Numbered from the stretch's first letter, positions 18,976-28,127 are shown. The stretch: 64,000 bases of DNA from Amphritea opalescens (GCF_003957515.1 NZ_RQXW01000009.1:62001-126000); one strand, 5' to 3'. Program-made: numbers and translations. The notes: a model not told the origin generated them from the letters alone.

Positions 18976-19935
18976 ATGTTTAACCTCAGTTCAATACCTC
19001 TATTACTTAATTCTGGATTGAGTCAGCAATCAGGTTCTCAAGCTAGTGCTGTGCCTACGGAATCTTCGTTAGAGAACCTTAGCCAAAGCTTATCGGCGGT
19101 GAATAACGTGGCTGCCACCGAGCAGACTTACTCACTCTCTGAGCGGTTTAGTCGGGACGATAGCTTCTCCCTCAGCCTGACGACCCAAGATGGCGATCAG
19201 GTTGAGATCACCTTTAGTAGTGAGACGAGCTATCAATCTGAGTATGTTCAGAGCGGTGGCAATGGGGAGCAAGAGCAGCGTTATAGTATTGATAAGGCGC
19301 AAAGCAGTGAGTTTGGCTTTAGCGTGACCGGTGAGTTAGATGCCGATGAGCTTGATGCGATTGCGAGTCTGGTTCAGGACCTCTCTTCGTTGGCGGCGAA
19401 CTTTTTTAATGGTGACCTGCAAACCGCGATGCAGCAGGCCGGCGATCTCTCCTTTGATACATCAGAGTTGGCGCAGATGGATCTATCCATGCAGCAGTCG
19501 ATGGAGTATCGCGCGGTCGAGCAGTATCGCGCCGTTCAGTCACTGGGTGAGAACAGCGTTGCCGCACCTCAGCAGGCGTTAACGCCCTTTATTGAACAGC
19601 TTCAGGGGTTGGTCGATAGTAGCCAAACCTATATTGAAAGTGCAGCCAGTGTTTCGATGAGCCTATTGGTCACCTTGGTAGAACATGATTTTCGCTTTAC
19701 GGATGCAGATGAGGTTGAGCAGGGGGCGATGAAAGAGAATCTCGCTCGCTTAAATGATCAGATTCACAACGGTGAGCGTAGCGATCATACAGAGGCGAAT
19801 GAATCCGAACAGGCATCGACTCAGGGGCATAAGCATGATGCAGATGAGTCACGCGGCACTCGCCATGATGCTACTGAACCAACGAACAGTATTTATCAGG
19901 CTGATACAGTCGATCAGGCTGATATCACCGCTTAA
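18976..19935 (+). CDS. Conserved-looking protein of unknown function, Ser/Gln/Glu-rich
   Basis: A 319-residue acidic protein that I cannot assign. There is no clear membrane segment; the first residues (MFNLSSIPLLLNSGLSQQSG) are not a convincing signal peptide. The middle has a beta-rich patch (SFSLSLTTQDGDQVEITFSS, about residues 56-75) and then helical sequence with LSSLAANFFNGDLQTAMQQA. The C-terminal ~60 residues are low-complexity and rich in His, Asp, Glu and Thr. The Ser/Gln-rich head and amphipathic core recall small flagellar- or secretion-associated proteins, but that is only a resemblance. It ends in a strong terminator, so it forms its own transcription unit. Confidence 0.75.
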   Translation: MFNLSSIPLLLNSGLSQQSGSQASAVPTESSLENLSQSLSAVNNVAATEQTYSLSERFSRDDSFSLSLTTQDGDQVEITFSSETSYQSEYVQSGGNGEQEQRYSIDKAQSSEFGFSVTGELDADELDAIASLVQDLSSLAANFFNGDLQTAMQQAGDLSFDTSELAQMDLSMQQSMEYRAVEQYRAVQSLGENSVAAPQQALTPFIEQLQGLVDSSQTYIESAASVSMSLLVTLVEHDFRFTDADEVEQGAMKENLARLNDQIHNGERSDHTEANESEQASTQGHKHDADESRGTRHDATEPTNSIYQADTVDQADITA

Positions 19936-19954
19936 TTTTGTTTTGTTATTGATA

Positions 19955-19982
19955 ACGCCATCCACTGGATGGCGTTTTTTTT
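19955..19982 (+). terminator. Strong intrinsic terminator
   Basis: ACGCCATCC/GGATGGCGT, a 9-bp perfect stem with a 3-nt loop, followed by eight T residues, 20 bp after the preceding stop. Confidence 0.9.
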
Positions 19983-20052
19983 GCCTGTAATTTGGTGCTC
20001 GGCTGTTAGAATACCCGCTTCTGTTTACTGACTGCACCGGAAACCTTCACCC

Positions 20053-22575
20053 ATGACCACTCTTGCTGTTTCGGATGTTCTGGATCAGCTTAATGCCGCC
20101 CTGAGCGAGCATCATGATGTGGTGCTTGAAGCGCCACCCGGGGCGGGTAAAACCACCTTGGTGCCGCTAGAACTGCTGCAACATCCGCTGCTCGTTGGTC
20201 AAAAAATCCTGTTGTTAGAACCACGCCGCTTGGCCGCCCGAATGGCGGCTGGGCGCATGGCTGAGCAGTTAGGGGAGTCGGTGGGTCACCAAGTGGGCTA
20301 TCGGGTACGGATGGATACTAAGATTGGCCCCAACACCCGTATTGAGGTGGTGACCGAAGGTATCCTAACCCGCATGTTGCAAGATGATCCGAGTCTTGAA
20401 GGCTATGGTTTAGTGATCTTCGATGAGTTTCATGAACGCAGTCTGGATGCGGATTTTGGTCTAGCGTTGACGCTACAGGGGCGGGAGTTGTTTCGAGACG
20501 AGCAGCCGTTGAAAATACTGTTGATGTCGGCGACCTTGGATAAGCGGGTGATTGAGCAACTGTTGCCGCAAGCCCCGCTGATCAGTAGTCAGGGGCGGAT
20601 GTATCCGGTGGCTATTCACTATTTGGGTGCCGTCGGTCGAGATCAGCGATTAGAACAACGGGTTGCACAGGCGGTATTGCAAGCACTCGAGGATGAACCG
20701 GGGAGTGTGTTGGTGTTTTTGCCCGGCCAGCGGGAGATTCGGCAGGTGATGAGAGCCCTTAGTGGCCAGTTATCCACCGAGATTGTCTTGGCACCGCTCT
20801 ATGGTGATCTCAGTATTCAGGCACAGCAGCAGGCGATTGCGCCAGCCCCCGAGGGACAGCGTAAAGTGGTGCTGGCGACCAATATTGCCGAGACCAGTTT
20901 AACCATTGAAGGCATTCGGGTCGTGATTGATGCCGGCCTGAGTCGAGAAGCGCGGCTAGACCCTGGCAGCGGCATGACTCGGTTGCACACCTGCCGCGTA
21001 TCGCGGGCCGCGAGTATTCAACGTGCTGGCCGCGCGGGACGGATGCAGCCCGGCTGTTGTTATCGGCTCTGGTCTGAGGCGCAGCAAGCACAGTTAGCGC
21101 CCCATGCGACGCCGGAGATTCTGTCTACCGATTTGACCGCGTTAGCACTGCAATTAGCCCGTTGGGGAGTGGATGATCCCGCTGATCTTCGCTGGCTTAA
21201 TCCACCGCCGGCCGCAGCATTGAGCCAAGCACGTGATCTCTTGGTGCGCTTACGGGCATTGAACGACACAGAGAAGGGCTTTCAACTGACGACTGCCGGT
21301 GAGTTGATGGCGCGGTTACCGCTTCACCCGCGGCTGGCTCATCTACTGCTGGTGGGTTGGCAAGCTGGCGCTACTCGGCTCGCCTGCGATGTGGCGGCAC
21401 TGTTAAGCGAGCGCGATCCCCTGAGCGGTGATGCGGATATGAGCCGGCGTTTGAGTTGGCTTAAAGGTGATATTCGCTGTGATGCTCGGCAAAAGGGGGT
21501 GTTGCAGCGTATCCGCCAACTGAGTCAGCAGTTTTATCGGCTCTGTGGTCAGTATTTGGGGGCCTTGTCGCAAACGCAGACTGGGCTATCCGAATCGGAG
21601 TTAGTGGCGGTATTGATCGCTCAGGGCTATCCCGATCGTATTGCCGCCCGACGTCACAGTGGCGATCATTATCAACTCAGTGGTGGGCGAGCCGTTCGCT
21701 TAGTCGAGGCTGATCCGCTAGCCAAACACCGGTGGTTGGCGGTCGCCAATTGTGGGGGGATGCAGGGGCAGAGTGTGGATCGGGTGTTTCTGGCCTGCCC
21801 GCTACCGGATCGGTTGTTTGATACCGCCCTGTCTAGCTTGGTCGTAGCGCACACCGTGGTCGAATGGGATCGTCAGCAAAACCGTATGTGCTGTGAGGTG
21901 CAACATCGTATTGGGGTGCTGGTGGTGCGGCAGGTAGAGCTGAAAACCATCCCGATGGCGGAGAAAAACCGCGTTCTGATTGAGCAGATTCGCAAGCAGG
22001 GGTTGTCATTATTGCCCTGGAGTGACGGCATTAACCGTTGGCGTCAGCGGGTGGGTTTTCTCTATCAAGCACAACCCGCCGATGGTCCTTGGCCAGACCT
22101 CTCCGATACCGCACTACTGGCGGGGCTGGAGCAGTGGTTAGCCCCTTATCTCGATCCGATTAGCCACCTTAATCATTTTGCGCGGTTGGATCTCGCGGCT
22201 ATTTTGCAGGGGTTACTGCCATGGCCGCTGCCGAATGAGCTGGAAAAGCTGGCACCATCCCGCTTAACCTTACCGTCGGGCCACAGTGCTGCGGTTGATT
22301 ACAGTGATACTCCACCGGTGTTGGCGGTTAAGTTGCAAGAGATGTTTGGTTCAACCGATACCCCAGTTATCGGCTATGGGGTGGCGTTAAAGATACATCT
22401 ACTTTCCCCTGCGCGTCGTCCATTGGCGGTAACACAAGACTTAGCTAGTTTTTGGGCCAACGGTTATCGTGATGTGCAGAAAGATATGAAAGGGCGATAT
22501 CCCAAGCATCAATGGCCTGATAATCCTCAGGCATGTTTACCTTCGGACGGAATAAAACGAAAAAATCGCAAATAA
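20053..22575 (+). CDS. hrpB: ATP-dependent RNA helicase HrpB
   Basis: An 840-residue DEAH-box helicase of the HrpB family. Motif I APPGAGKTTLVPLELL is near residue 28, motif II is DEFHERSLDADFGLAL near 119 (DEFH rather than DEAH), motif III MSATLD near 164 and motif VI QRAGRAGRMQPG near 324. The C-terminal third carries the HrpB-specific extension, including VGFLYQA and DLSDTALLAGLEQWLAPYLD. Length fits the family (about 810-850). The exact RNA substrate is not established for most bacteria. The gene is a single unit after the terminator at 19955-19982. Confidence 0.95.
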   Translation: MTTLAVSDVLDQLNAALSEHHDVVLEAPPGAGKTTLVPLELLQHPLLVGQKILLLEPRRLAARMAAGRMAEQLGESVGHQVGYRVRMDTKIGPNTRIEVVTEGILTRMLQDDPSLEGYGLVIFDEFHERSLDADFGLALTLQGRELFRDEQPLKILLMSATLDKRVIEQLLPQAPLISSQGRMYPVAIHYLGAVGRDQRLEQRVAQAVLQALEDEPGSVLVFLPGQREIRQVMRALSGQLSTEIVLAPLYGDLSIQAQQQAIAPAPEGQRKVVLATNIAETSLTIEGIRVVIDAGLSREARLDPGSGMTRLHTCRVSRAASIQRAGRAGRMQPGCCYRLWSEAQQAQLAPHATPEILSTDLTALALQLARWGVDDPADLRWLNPPPAAALSQARDLLVRLRALNDTEKGFQLTTAGELMARLPLHPRLAHLLLVGWQAGATRLACDVAALLSERDPLSGDADMSRRLSWLKGDIRCDARQKGVLQRIRQLSQQFYRLCGQYLGALSQTQTGLSESELVAVLIAQGYPDRIAARRHSGDHYQLSGGRAVRLVEADPLAKHRWLAVANCGGMQGQSVDRVFLACPLPDRLFDTALSSLVVAHTVVEWDRQQNRMCCEVQHRIGVLVVRQVELKTIPMAEKNRVLIEQIRKQGLSLLPWSDGINRWRQRVGFLYQAQPADGPWPDLSDTALLAGLEQWLAPYLDPISHLNHFARLDLAAILQGLLPWPLPNELEKLAPSRLTLPSGHSAAVDYSDTPPVLAVKLQEMFGSTDTPVIGYGVALKIHLLSPARRPLAVTQDLASFWANGYRDVQKDMKGRYPKHQWPDNPQACLPSDGIKRKNRK

Positions 22576-22713
22576 TTCAGTGGTGCTATTAATAATTTTC
22601 AAGATAGGCGCGCCTAACTCGACTAATATAAAAGTGCTCAGGTCGAGCATGAAAGCCTCAATCCGTTGGGGCCACCAATGAAAAATACGATAAGCCTTTG
22701 CATGCTTCATGTT

Positions 22714-22735
22714 GCCCCGCCAGCGCGGGGCTTTT
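22714..22735 (+). terminator. Intrinsic terminator downstream of hrpB
   Basis: GCCCCGC/GCGGGGC, a 7-bp perfect stem with a CAGC loop and TTTT, 138 bp after the hrpB stop. The sequence between (22630-22710) can fold further, so this may end either a long hrpB 3' UTR or a separate small RNA. Confidence 0.8.
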
Positions 22736-22955
22736 CATTGCTAACGAAGGCAGTCATTGATCATCTTGAGCCAATCTATCCGCTATACGGTTATCGTCAT
22801 TGATCCGGTTTTAATGCTCTGTTGAGGATAATAGCGCGTCAGTCTAGGGTGATAAGCAGCCGTCATTAGTTTTAATTGTCGATGGACTGATTGAAGCTAA
22901 ATGGGCTTAGGATTGGATAATTAAGCCGATATTTACATGCTTTGTTGCGGTGCGG

Positions 22956-23020
22956 AAAAAAAGGACCCGGCGGGCGCCGGGTCGAATCAAGCCAAATGTG
23001 TGGCTCAAAAAGCAAAGTGC
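22956..23020 (-). ncRNA. Candidate small RNA of about 65 nt
   Basis: On the minus strand a sigma-70-like promoter (TTGCAT, 16-bp spacer, TATATT) is followed within about 65 nt by a classical terminator: an 8-bp GC-rich stem (GACCCGGC/GCCGGGTC) and seven T residues. Between them a second small hairpin AGCCA/TGGCT is present. No reasonable ORF with a ribosome-binding site fits. The same terminator could instead end the pirin mRNA, whose stop is 320 bp upstream. The transcript is inferred from these elements only. Confidence 0.5.
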
Positions 23021-23026
23021 AACTAC

Positions 23027-23054
23027 AATATAGCGAATTTTTTGTGCAATGCAA
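23027..23054 (-). promoter_or_regulatory. Sigma-70-like promoter of the candidate small RNA
   Basis: Read leftward: -35 TTGCAT (23054-23049), 16-bp AT-rich spacer, -10 TATATT (23032-23027). AT-rich upstream DNA may act as an UP element. Start of transcription expected near 23020. Confidence 0.55.
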
Positions 23055-23302
23055 AATAAATCATAAATTTTTTTAAAACAGTATTGTTGACGTTCCACAG
23101 ACTTACTTCTTGTTTGAATGATGATCGATAGATGGTCACGCCTTACATGAAGCTATTGTCCGCCTTATCTAAAGGGTGCAAGCCTTGGTTAAGGGGTTAT
23201 GTCAGAGCGTGATTGAAGGGCCGCTTATCGCGGCGCGATCTTGATCGTCTTAGGTGGGAAAAGCGGTGCCGTCGTATCGACATGACGGTGCGTGGTTAAC
23301 GT

Positions 23303-23983
23303 CTAGGGTAGGGTGAAATAAAAACCTTCCGCTCTGCTGATGCCTCGCAGGGATATCATCGGCTCATCATCAAACAACATGGCATCACCGGCTTCCAATA
23401 TGCTGCCGTTAACTTCCAATTGACCGCGAAAGAGGTAGAGAAACCCGTGTTCAGCGACCGGTAAACCATAACTTTTGTGCTGCAGGCGGAACTGATACAT
23501 CTCTAGCTGCTGGCCTATCTGTAAAGAGTCATCCCGACCATCGGCTGAGACAATCAATTGCACACCTTCACGGCTGAGTAGCTTACGTGATTGATAGCGG
23601 GGTGTTTGACCGGTTTTTTCTGGCACGATCCAAAACTGTAGCATTTTAAGGGTGGTTTCGAGGGAAGCATTTTGTTCTATGAATTCAGTGCCGGTACCGG
23701 TGCTGAGCAGTTGTAGGCTGCGGCCTTCCAATAATTTACGGGTGCCGAGAGAGTCGGTGTGTAGGTTTTTGCCATCCAGAATAACAGAGATGACCTCCAT
23801 ATCGGCGTGGGTGCTCGGGTCGATGGCTGCACCCGGATGAAGTAGATCTTCATTGGCGACGCGTAGCTCTGATATACCCATCCAGTCCGGGTCGAAATAG
23901 CTACCAAAAGAGAAAATATGGCGAGATTCAAGCCAGCCGAAATGGGCGTATCCTCGGTCTGAAGCGCGTTTTATTCTAATCAT
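23303..23983 (-). CDS. Pirin family protein (YhhW-like bicupin) with altered metal site
   Basis: A bicupin of 226 residues from the ATG at 23983 (MIRIKRASDRGYAHFGW); a longer start at 24010 would add nine residues not typical of the family. The order of motifs follows YhhW: HIFSFGSYFDPDWMG, then DMEVISVIL, then STGTGTEF, then FWIVPEKTGQTPRYQSR. Family members bind a metal through two His in THPHKDME and His/Glu in GIRHSE. Here these read PSTHADME and GTEFIE, so one His of each pair is replaced (Ser and Phe). Quercetinase activity seen in some relatives is therefore doubtful. It is divergent from the TauE-type exporter gene at 24106. Confidence 0.88.
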   Translation of the reverse strand: MIRIKRASDRGYAHFGWLESRHIFSFGSYFDPDWMGISELRVANEDLLHPGAAIDPSTHADMEVISVILDGKNLHTDSLGTRKLLEGRSLQLLSTGTGTEFIEQNASLETTLKMLQFWIVPEKTGQTPRYQSRKLLSREGVQLIVSADGRDDSLQIGQQLEMYQFRLQHKSYGLPVAEHGFLYLFRGQLEVNGSILEAGDAMLFDDEPMISLRGISRAEGFYFTLP

Positions 23984-24105
23984 GTTGGTCCGCAAGTCGA
24001 AACAGTTCAACTCTGTTTTACCCTGTCGCTGGCAAGCTGTAAATATACTAATTGGTTTTCTGCCTATTAAGATCAGGATAAGATGCTGTTTTTGTGGGGA
24101 ATCAT

Positions 24106-24852
24106 ATGGAACAGATCTTATCGTTTAGTGCTGCTTTCTGGATATTAGCGGTGTTGGGTGTGCTGGTGACCGGCATTTCAAAGTCGGGCTTCGCTGGCGG
24201 TGTTGGGGTGATTAGCGTACCGCTGATGTCGCTCTATATTGGGCCGGTGCAAGCGGCGGCGATTATGTTACCGCTGCTGATTTTGATGGATTTTTTCAGC
24301 GTTAGAGCCTGGTGGAGCCATCGGCGTGTCGATTTACTTAAGATCATGCTACCCGCCGCGATACTGGGGATCATCATTGGTTATCTGCTGTTTGGCTATC
24401 TGAATGACGATGTTTTGCGGTTATTGCTGGGGATATTATCGATTAGCTTCGGTCTTTGGGGGCTATTAAAAGGCTCTCGTTTTGGCGGAAGTTCGCCAAT
24501 TATCGGCTATATCACTAGTACATTGGCGGGTTTTACCAGTTTTGTCGCCCATGCGGGAGGGCCGCCAATGAATTTTTATCTGTTACCGATGAAGTTACCC
24601 CGGGAGCAGTTTCTCGGCACGGCGGTGGTTTTTCTCGCGAGCGTCAATTTCGTTAAATTATTTGCCTACGGTGCTTTAGGGCAGATCAATACCGATAACC
24701 TGCTGGTGGGCCTCGTCTTGGCGCCTGTGGCTTGGATCGGTACGCGGTTGGGGTTAGTGATTCACAAGAAGCTGGATGACCAGCTGTTCTATCGGATCAT
24801 TTTGGTAATGTTGGTGATCATTGGCGTAAAACTGGTTTTCGATGGTCTCTGA
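24106..24852 (+). CDS. TauE/SafE (TSUP) family membrane protein
   Basis: A 248-residue membrane protein with about eight hydrophobic segments. The family motif occurs as VLVTGISKSGFAGGVGVISV near residue 19 and again around ITSTLAGFTSFVAHAGGPPM in the second half. I use the ATG at 24106 with GGGGA upstream; a GTG at 24094 is in frame but poorer. It is a different subgroup from the protein at 1721-2506, with the sulfur genes far away, so its anion substrate is open. The gene is followed by a bidirectional terminator. Confidence 0.88.
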   Translation: MEQILSFSAAFWILAVLGVLVTGISKSGFAGGVGVISVPLMSLYIGPVQAAAIMLPLLILMDFFSVRAWWSHRRVDLLKIMLPAAILGIIIGYLLFGYLNDDVLRLLLGILSISFGLWGLLKGSRFGGSSPIIGYITSTLAGFTSFVAHAGGPPMNFYLLPMKLPREQFLGTAVVFLASVNFVKLFAYGALGQINTDNLLVGLVLAPVAWIGTRLGLVIHKKLDDQLFYRIILVMLVIIGVKLVFDGL

Positions 24853-24962
24853 TCAATCCTCGTTGATCGATTTTTTCGTTAAACGGGTTGGCGTTGTTAT
24901 GGGTAGGGTGTTGTGGGCAGGATGTTGTGAGTAGAGAGTCTTGTACATGGTGATAAACAAAA

Positions 24963-24995
24963 AAAATCCGGTCGCCATTGGGGCGACCGGATTTT
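24963..24995. terminator. Bidirectional terminator between convergent transporter genes
   Basis: A 14-bp stem built on AATCCGGTCGCC/GGCGACCGGATT with a 5-nt loop, flanked by A-rich sequence on the left and T-rich on the right. It serves the exporter gene on the plus strand and the dicarboxylate symporter gene on the minus strand. Confidence 0.9.
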
Positions 24996-25015
24996 ATTGT
25001 ATTTACGCAGCTGAT

Positions 25016-26293
25016 TTAGATACGGGCGGTATCCGCTTCAGTAGGTTTGTTGTAGATAGACTCGTCTAACTCATTTTCGCTTTTGCCTACCAGCATAGAG
25101 ACCATCAGGTCGCCACAGACATTGACACTGGTACGCGCCATATCGAGGATACGGTCGATACCGGCGACAATCGCCAAGCCTTCGATAGGTAAGCCAACCG
25201 TGGTCAGCACCAGTGACAGCATGATCAAACCCGCACCCGGAACACCGGCGGTGCCGATAGAGGCGAGTGTGGACGTCATCACGATCAGTACATAATCCGA
25301 GAACGCCAGATCAATGCCAAAGGCTTGAGCGATAAAGAGTGCGCAAACACCCTGATAGAGAGCGGTGCCATCCATATTAATGGTTGCGCCTAACGGCAGT
25401 ACGAAACTAGAGATGCTTTTAGAAACGCCCATCTCTTCCTGTGCGGCTTTAATCGTGGCCGGCAGAGTGCCAGAACTACTGGTGGTGGTAAAGGCGACGG
25501 CCGCTGGGTTGAGCAGGCCTCTCAGGTAAGGAATAGGGTTGAGTCGGCCGAGTATGCTGATCATACCGGTATAGAAAACCAATACATGGATCAGGCAACC
25601 GATATAGACAACGGTAATCACCTTGATCAGCGGTAGCAGAATGTCCATGCCGTATTTACCGGATACCCAAGCCATCAGACCGAATACACCGTAAGGCGCT
25701 AATTTCATCACCATTTCGGTCAGTTTGTACATCGCTTCGGCAAGGCTTTCAAACAGCTTAATGGCCGGTTCAGCTTTTTCACCGCTGAGGGTCAGTGCGA
25801 TACCTAATCCCAGTGCAAATACGATAATTTGCAGAATGTTGCCGGCCGCTAAAGCGCTGACAGGATTCTTAGGAATCATGTTGAGTAGGGTTTGCACCAG
25901 TGTTGGCGCTTCTTTGGCGACAACGGTGGTATCGGTAATCGCCATATTCAGCCCTTCACCTGGGGTGAAAATGGTGGCTAGACCTAGACCGATAGTGATC
26001 GCGGCTGCCGTGGTGCAGAGATAAAGCACCACTGATTTTAGACCGATGCGACCCATTTTACGGGTGTCTTGCATGGAGGTAACACCGACCACCAGAGAGC
26101 AAAAGACCAGCGGTACGATGAGCATTTTAATCGCATTGATAAAGAGGGTGCCGATCGGTTTGAGCATCTCCGCATCCGGCCCCATGATGGCGCCGGCGGC
26201 GACACCGAGCACCATACCGACGAGAATCTTTTTCCACAGGGCTAGACCGCTCCAGAATCCTGCGCGGCTATCATTCGTTTTAGTGTTAGGCAT
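25016..26293 (-). CDS. Dicarboxylate/amino acid:cation symporter (DAACS family)
   Basis: A 425-residue member of the glutamate/aspartate/C4-dicarboxylate symporter family (GltP/GltT/DctA). The serine-rich re-entrant loop TTSSSGTLPATIKAAQ (near residue 272) and NMDGTALYQGV (near 310) form the substrate and cation sites. About eight membrane helices are expected. It lies 69 bp after aspA in the same direction, which points to uptake of aspartate, glutamate or fumarate for the AspA reaction. Expression is probably driven from the sigma-54 promoter ahead of aspA. Confidence 0.93.
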   Translation of the reverse strand: MPNTKTNDSRAGFWSGLALWKKILVGMVLGVAAGAIMGPDAEMLKPIGTLFINAIKMLIVPLVFCSLVVGVTSMQDTRKMGRIGLKSVVLYLCTTAAAITIGLGLATIFTPGEGLNMAITDTTVVAKEAPTLVQTLLNMIPKNPVSALAAGNILQIIVFALGLGIALTLSGEKAEPAIKLFESLAEAMYKLTEMVMKLAPYGVFGLMAWVSGKYGMDILLPLIKVITVVYIGCLIHVLVFYTGMISILGRLNPIPYLRGLLNPAAVAFTTTSSSGTLPATIKAAQEEMGVSKSISSFVLPLGATINMDGTALYQGVCALFIAQAFGIDLAFSDYVLIVMTSTLASIGTAGVPGAGLIMLSLVLTTVGLPIEGLAIVAGIDRILDMARTSVNVCGDLMVSMLVGKSENELDESIYNKPTEADTARI

Positions 26294-26362
26294 AAGTCTT
26301 ATCTCTTTATATAGTTATTTGATTGGCGCCTAGGCGCGTTAGGCTTGTGTCGTTAGCTAAAC

Positions 26363-27796
26363 TTAGTGGTGGCGACGTTGTGGGTTAATCATATTGCTCG
26401 GTTTGAGAATGTTCTGTAGCGCGTCTTCACTCATCAGCTCTTCCTCTCTGATGAGTTCCAGTACGCCTCGGCCGCTTTCAAGGGCGGCTTTGGCTATGCG
26501 AGTAGAGTTTTCATAGCCGATGTAAGGCACCACGGCGGTGATGATACCGATACTCTGGTCAACCAACTCTTGGCAGCGGTCTCGGTTAGCCGTGATCCCC
26601 CGCACACAGCGGTTTTTCAGCATATCCATCGCTTGAGTCAGCATGCGAATCGATTCAAGAATGTTATAGGTGATCAGCGGCTCCATTGCGTTAAGCTGCA
26701 GTTGGCCGGCTTCCGCCCCCATGGTGACGGCAAGATCATTGCCGATAACCTGATAGGCCACCTGATTCACCGCTTCGGGAATCACCGGGTTGATCTTGCC
26801 GGGCATGATGGAGCTGCCGGGCTGTTGGGCCGGTAGGTTAATTTCCGACAGACCACAACGAGGCCCCATGCTCAGCAGACGTAGGTCGTTGGATATTTTG
26901 GAGAGTTTTACCGCCAGACGTTTCAGCATGCCGGAGAACAACACAAAGGCCCCCATATCCGAGCTGGCTTCGACTAGATCAGAGGCGCGTTTGAATTCGA
27001 ATCCACTGATTTCGGAAAGATGGTTGACCGCCATTTTGGCGTACTCAGGATCAGTATTAATACCGGTGCCGATGGCGGTACCCCCGAGGTTGATCTCTTT
27101 GAGTAGTTCAGACAGTCCGGCGATACGGTCGATATCTTCCGAGAGTGTGCTAGCGAAGGATTTAAACTCTTGGCCTAGTGTCATCGGCACCGCATCCTGT
27201 AGCTGAGTGCGGCCCATTTTGATGACATCGGCAAATTCGTCACCCTTGGCGGCGAAGGCATCACGCAGAGATGATAGGGCTTTCACCAACACGCCATGTT
27301 TTAACAGAATGGATAATCGAACCGCCGTTGGATAGGCATCATTGGTCGATTGGGACATATTGACGTCATTGTTGGGGTGCAGGTAACGGTATTCGCCCTT
27401 GGCATGGCCCATCTGTTCGAGCGCGATATTAGCGATAACTTCGTTGGCGTTCATATTGGTGGATGTACCGGCACCGCCCTGAATCATATCCACCACAAAT
27501 TGGTCGTGATATTCACCCGCGAGGATTGTTTTGACCGCTTTTTCGATGGCAGAGGTCTTTGTATCATCGAGCAACCCCAACGCATTGTTGGCCTTGGCGC
27601 AGGCTAATTTGACCAGCGCGAGTGCTTCCACGAGTTGCGGAAAGTGGCTAACGTGAACGCCGCTGAGGTCGAAGTTTTTCTGTGCTCGCTGAGTTTGAAT
27701 CCCATAATAGGCATCAGATGGCACGAGTGCTTCACCGAGTAGGTCTTTCTCGCGACGTCCGTTTGCTTGTTGCTGTACCTGTATGGTGTCAGCCAT
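26363..27796 (-). CDS. aspA: Aspartate ammonia-lyase (aspartase)
   Basis: A 477-residue enzyme of the fumarase/aspartase superfamily that converts L-aspartate to fumarate and ammonia. The signature GSSIMPGKINPVIPEAV near residue 331 holds the catalytic serine loop; GGAGTSTNMNANEVIAN near 107 and LHPNNDVNMSQSTNDAYP near 139 are the other conserved regions. Length matches E. coli AspA. It is the first gene of an aspA-symporter operon, and a -24/-12 promoter lies about 50 bp upstream. The sensor kinase/activator pair immediately upstream is the likely regulator. Confidence 0.95.
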   Translation of the reverse strand: MADTIQVQQQANGRREKDLLGEALVPSDAYYGIQTQRAQKNFDLSGVHVSHFPQLVEALALVKLACAKANNALGLLDDTKTSAIEKAVKTILAGEYHDQFVVDMIQGGAGTSTNMNANEVIANIALEQMGHAKGEYRYLHPNNDVNMSQSTNDAYPTAVRLSILLKHGVLVKALSSLRDAFAAKGDEFADVIKMGRTQLQDAVPMTLGQEFKSFASTLSEDIDRIAGLSELLKEINLGGTAIGTGINTDPEYAKMAVNHLSEISGFEFKRASDLVEASSDMGAFVLFSGMLKRLAVKLSKISNDLRLLSMGPRCGLSEINLPAQQPGSSIMPGKINPVIPEAVNQVAYQVIGNDLAVTMGAEAGQLQLNAMEPLITYNILESIRMLTQAMDMLKNRCVRGITANRDRCQELVDQSIGIITAVVPYIGYENSTRIAKAALESGRGVLELIREEELMSEDALQNILKPSNMINPQRRHH

Positions 27797-27844
27797 GTTG
27801 TTACCCTCGTGGATTTTTATTGTGATCTATAGAGCGTATTACTA

Positions 27845-27860
27845 AGCAGGTAGAGTGCCA
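27845..27860 (-). promoter_or_regulatory. Sigma-54 (-24/-12) promoter of aspA
   Basis: Read on the minus strand: TGGCACTCTACCTGCT. The GG and GC pairs are 10 bp apart as required, and the -24 box TGGCAC is perfect. The -12 box is CTGCT instead of TTGCT. Transcription would start near 27834, giving a leader of about 38 nt before aspA. Confidence 0.75.
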
Positions 27861-27995
27861 ATAGTGTGCTTTTTATATAACACATTGTATTTAATGCGTT
27901 TTTTCAAGTTGTTTGGGTGGGCTGTTGATCGTAAAGGGGTATAACTAAAGGAATGATTATCTGTTGATAAAAGCAATAAGTTATTATAAATCAGA

Positions 27996-28040
27996 TGGTT
28001 ATATGATTTTCTGGTGGTTATAGAGGTGACGTTGGTTATA
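27996..28040. promoter_or_regulatory. Three direct TGGTTATA repeats, candidate enhancer of aspA
   Basis: TGGTTATA occurs at 27996, 28015 and 28033, spaced 19 and 18 bp, about 135-180 bp upstream of the -24 element of aspA. Position and near two-turn spacing fit binding sites for the sigma-54 activator encoded next door. The assignment is inferred. Confidence 0.45.
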
Positions 28041-28055
28041 GGGGTTTGAGCTGGG

Positions 28056-28088
28056 CCGAAACCGCCTGTTGATACTAGGCGGTTTCGG
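28056..28088 (-). terminator. 12-bp dyad after the sigma-54 activator gene
   Basis: CCGAAACCGCCT pairs perfectly with AGGCGGTTTCGG around a 9-nt loop, 40 bp after the activator stop. There is no T run, so it may be a weak or Rho-assisted terminator or an mRNA-stabilising hairpin. Confidence 0.55.
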
Positions 28089-28127
28089 GGATGATCAGAG
28101 TTGATTTGATGGTGTGGCTATCGCGGG

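Noticed and set aside
22653-22676. GCCTCAATCC...GGGGCCACCA, resembling a tRNA 3' end with ACCA
   Set aside because: No T-loop GTTCGA, anticodon arm or 7-bp acceptor stem can be formed around it.
22872-23098. Two overlapping ~60-codon minus-strand frames
   Set aside because: They run through a promoter-like element and an intrinsic terminator hairpin, so the small RNA interpretation fits better.
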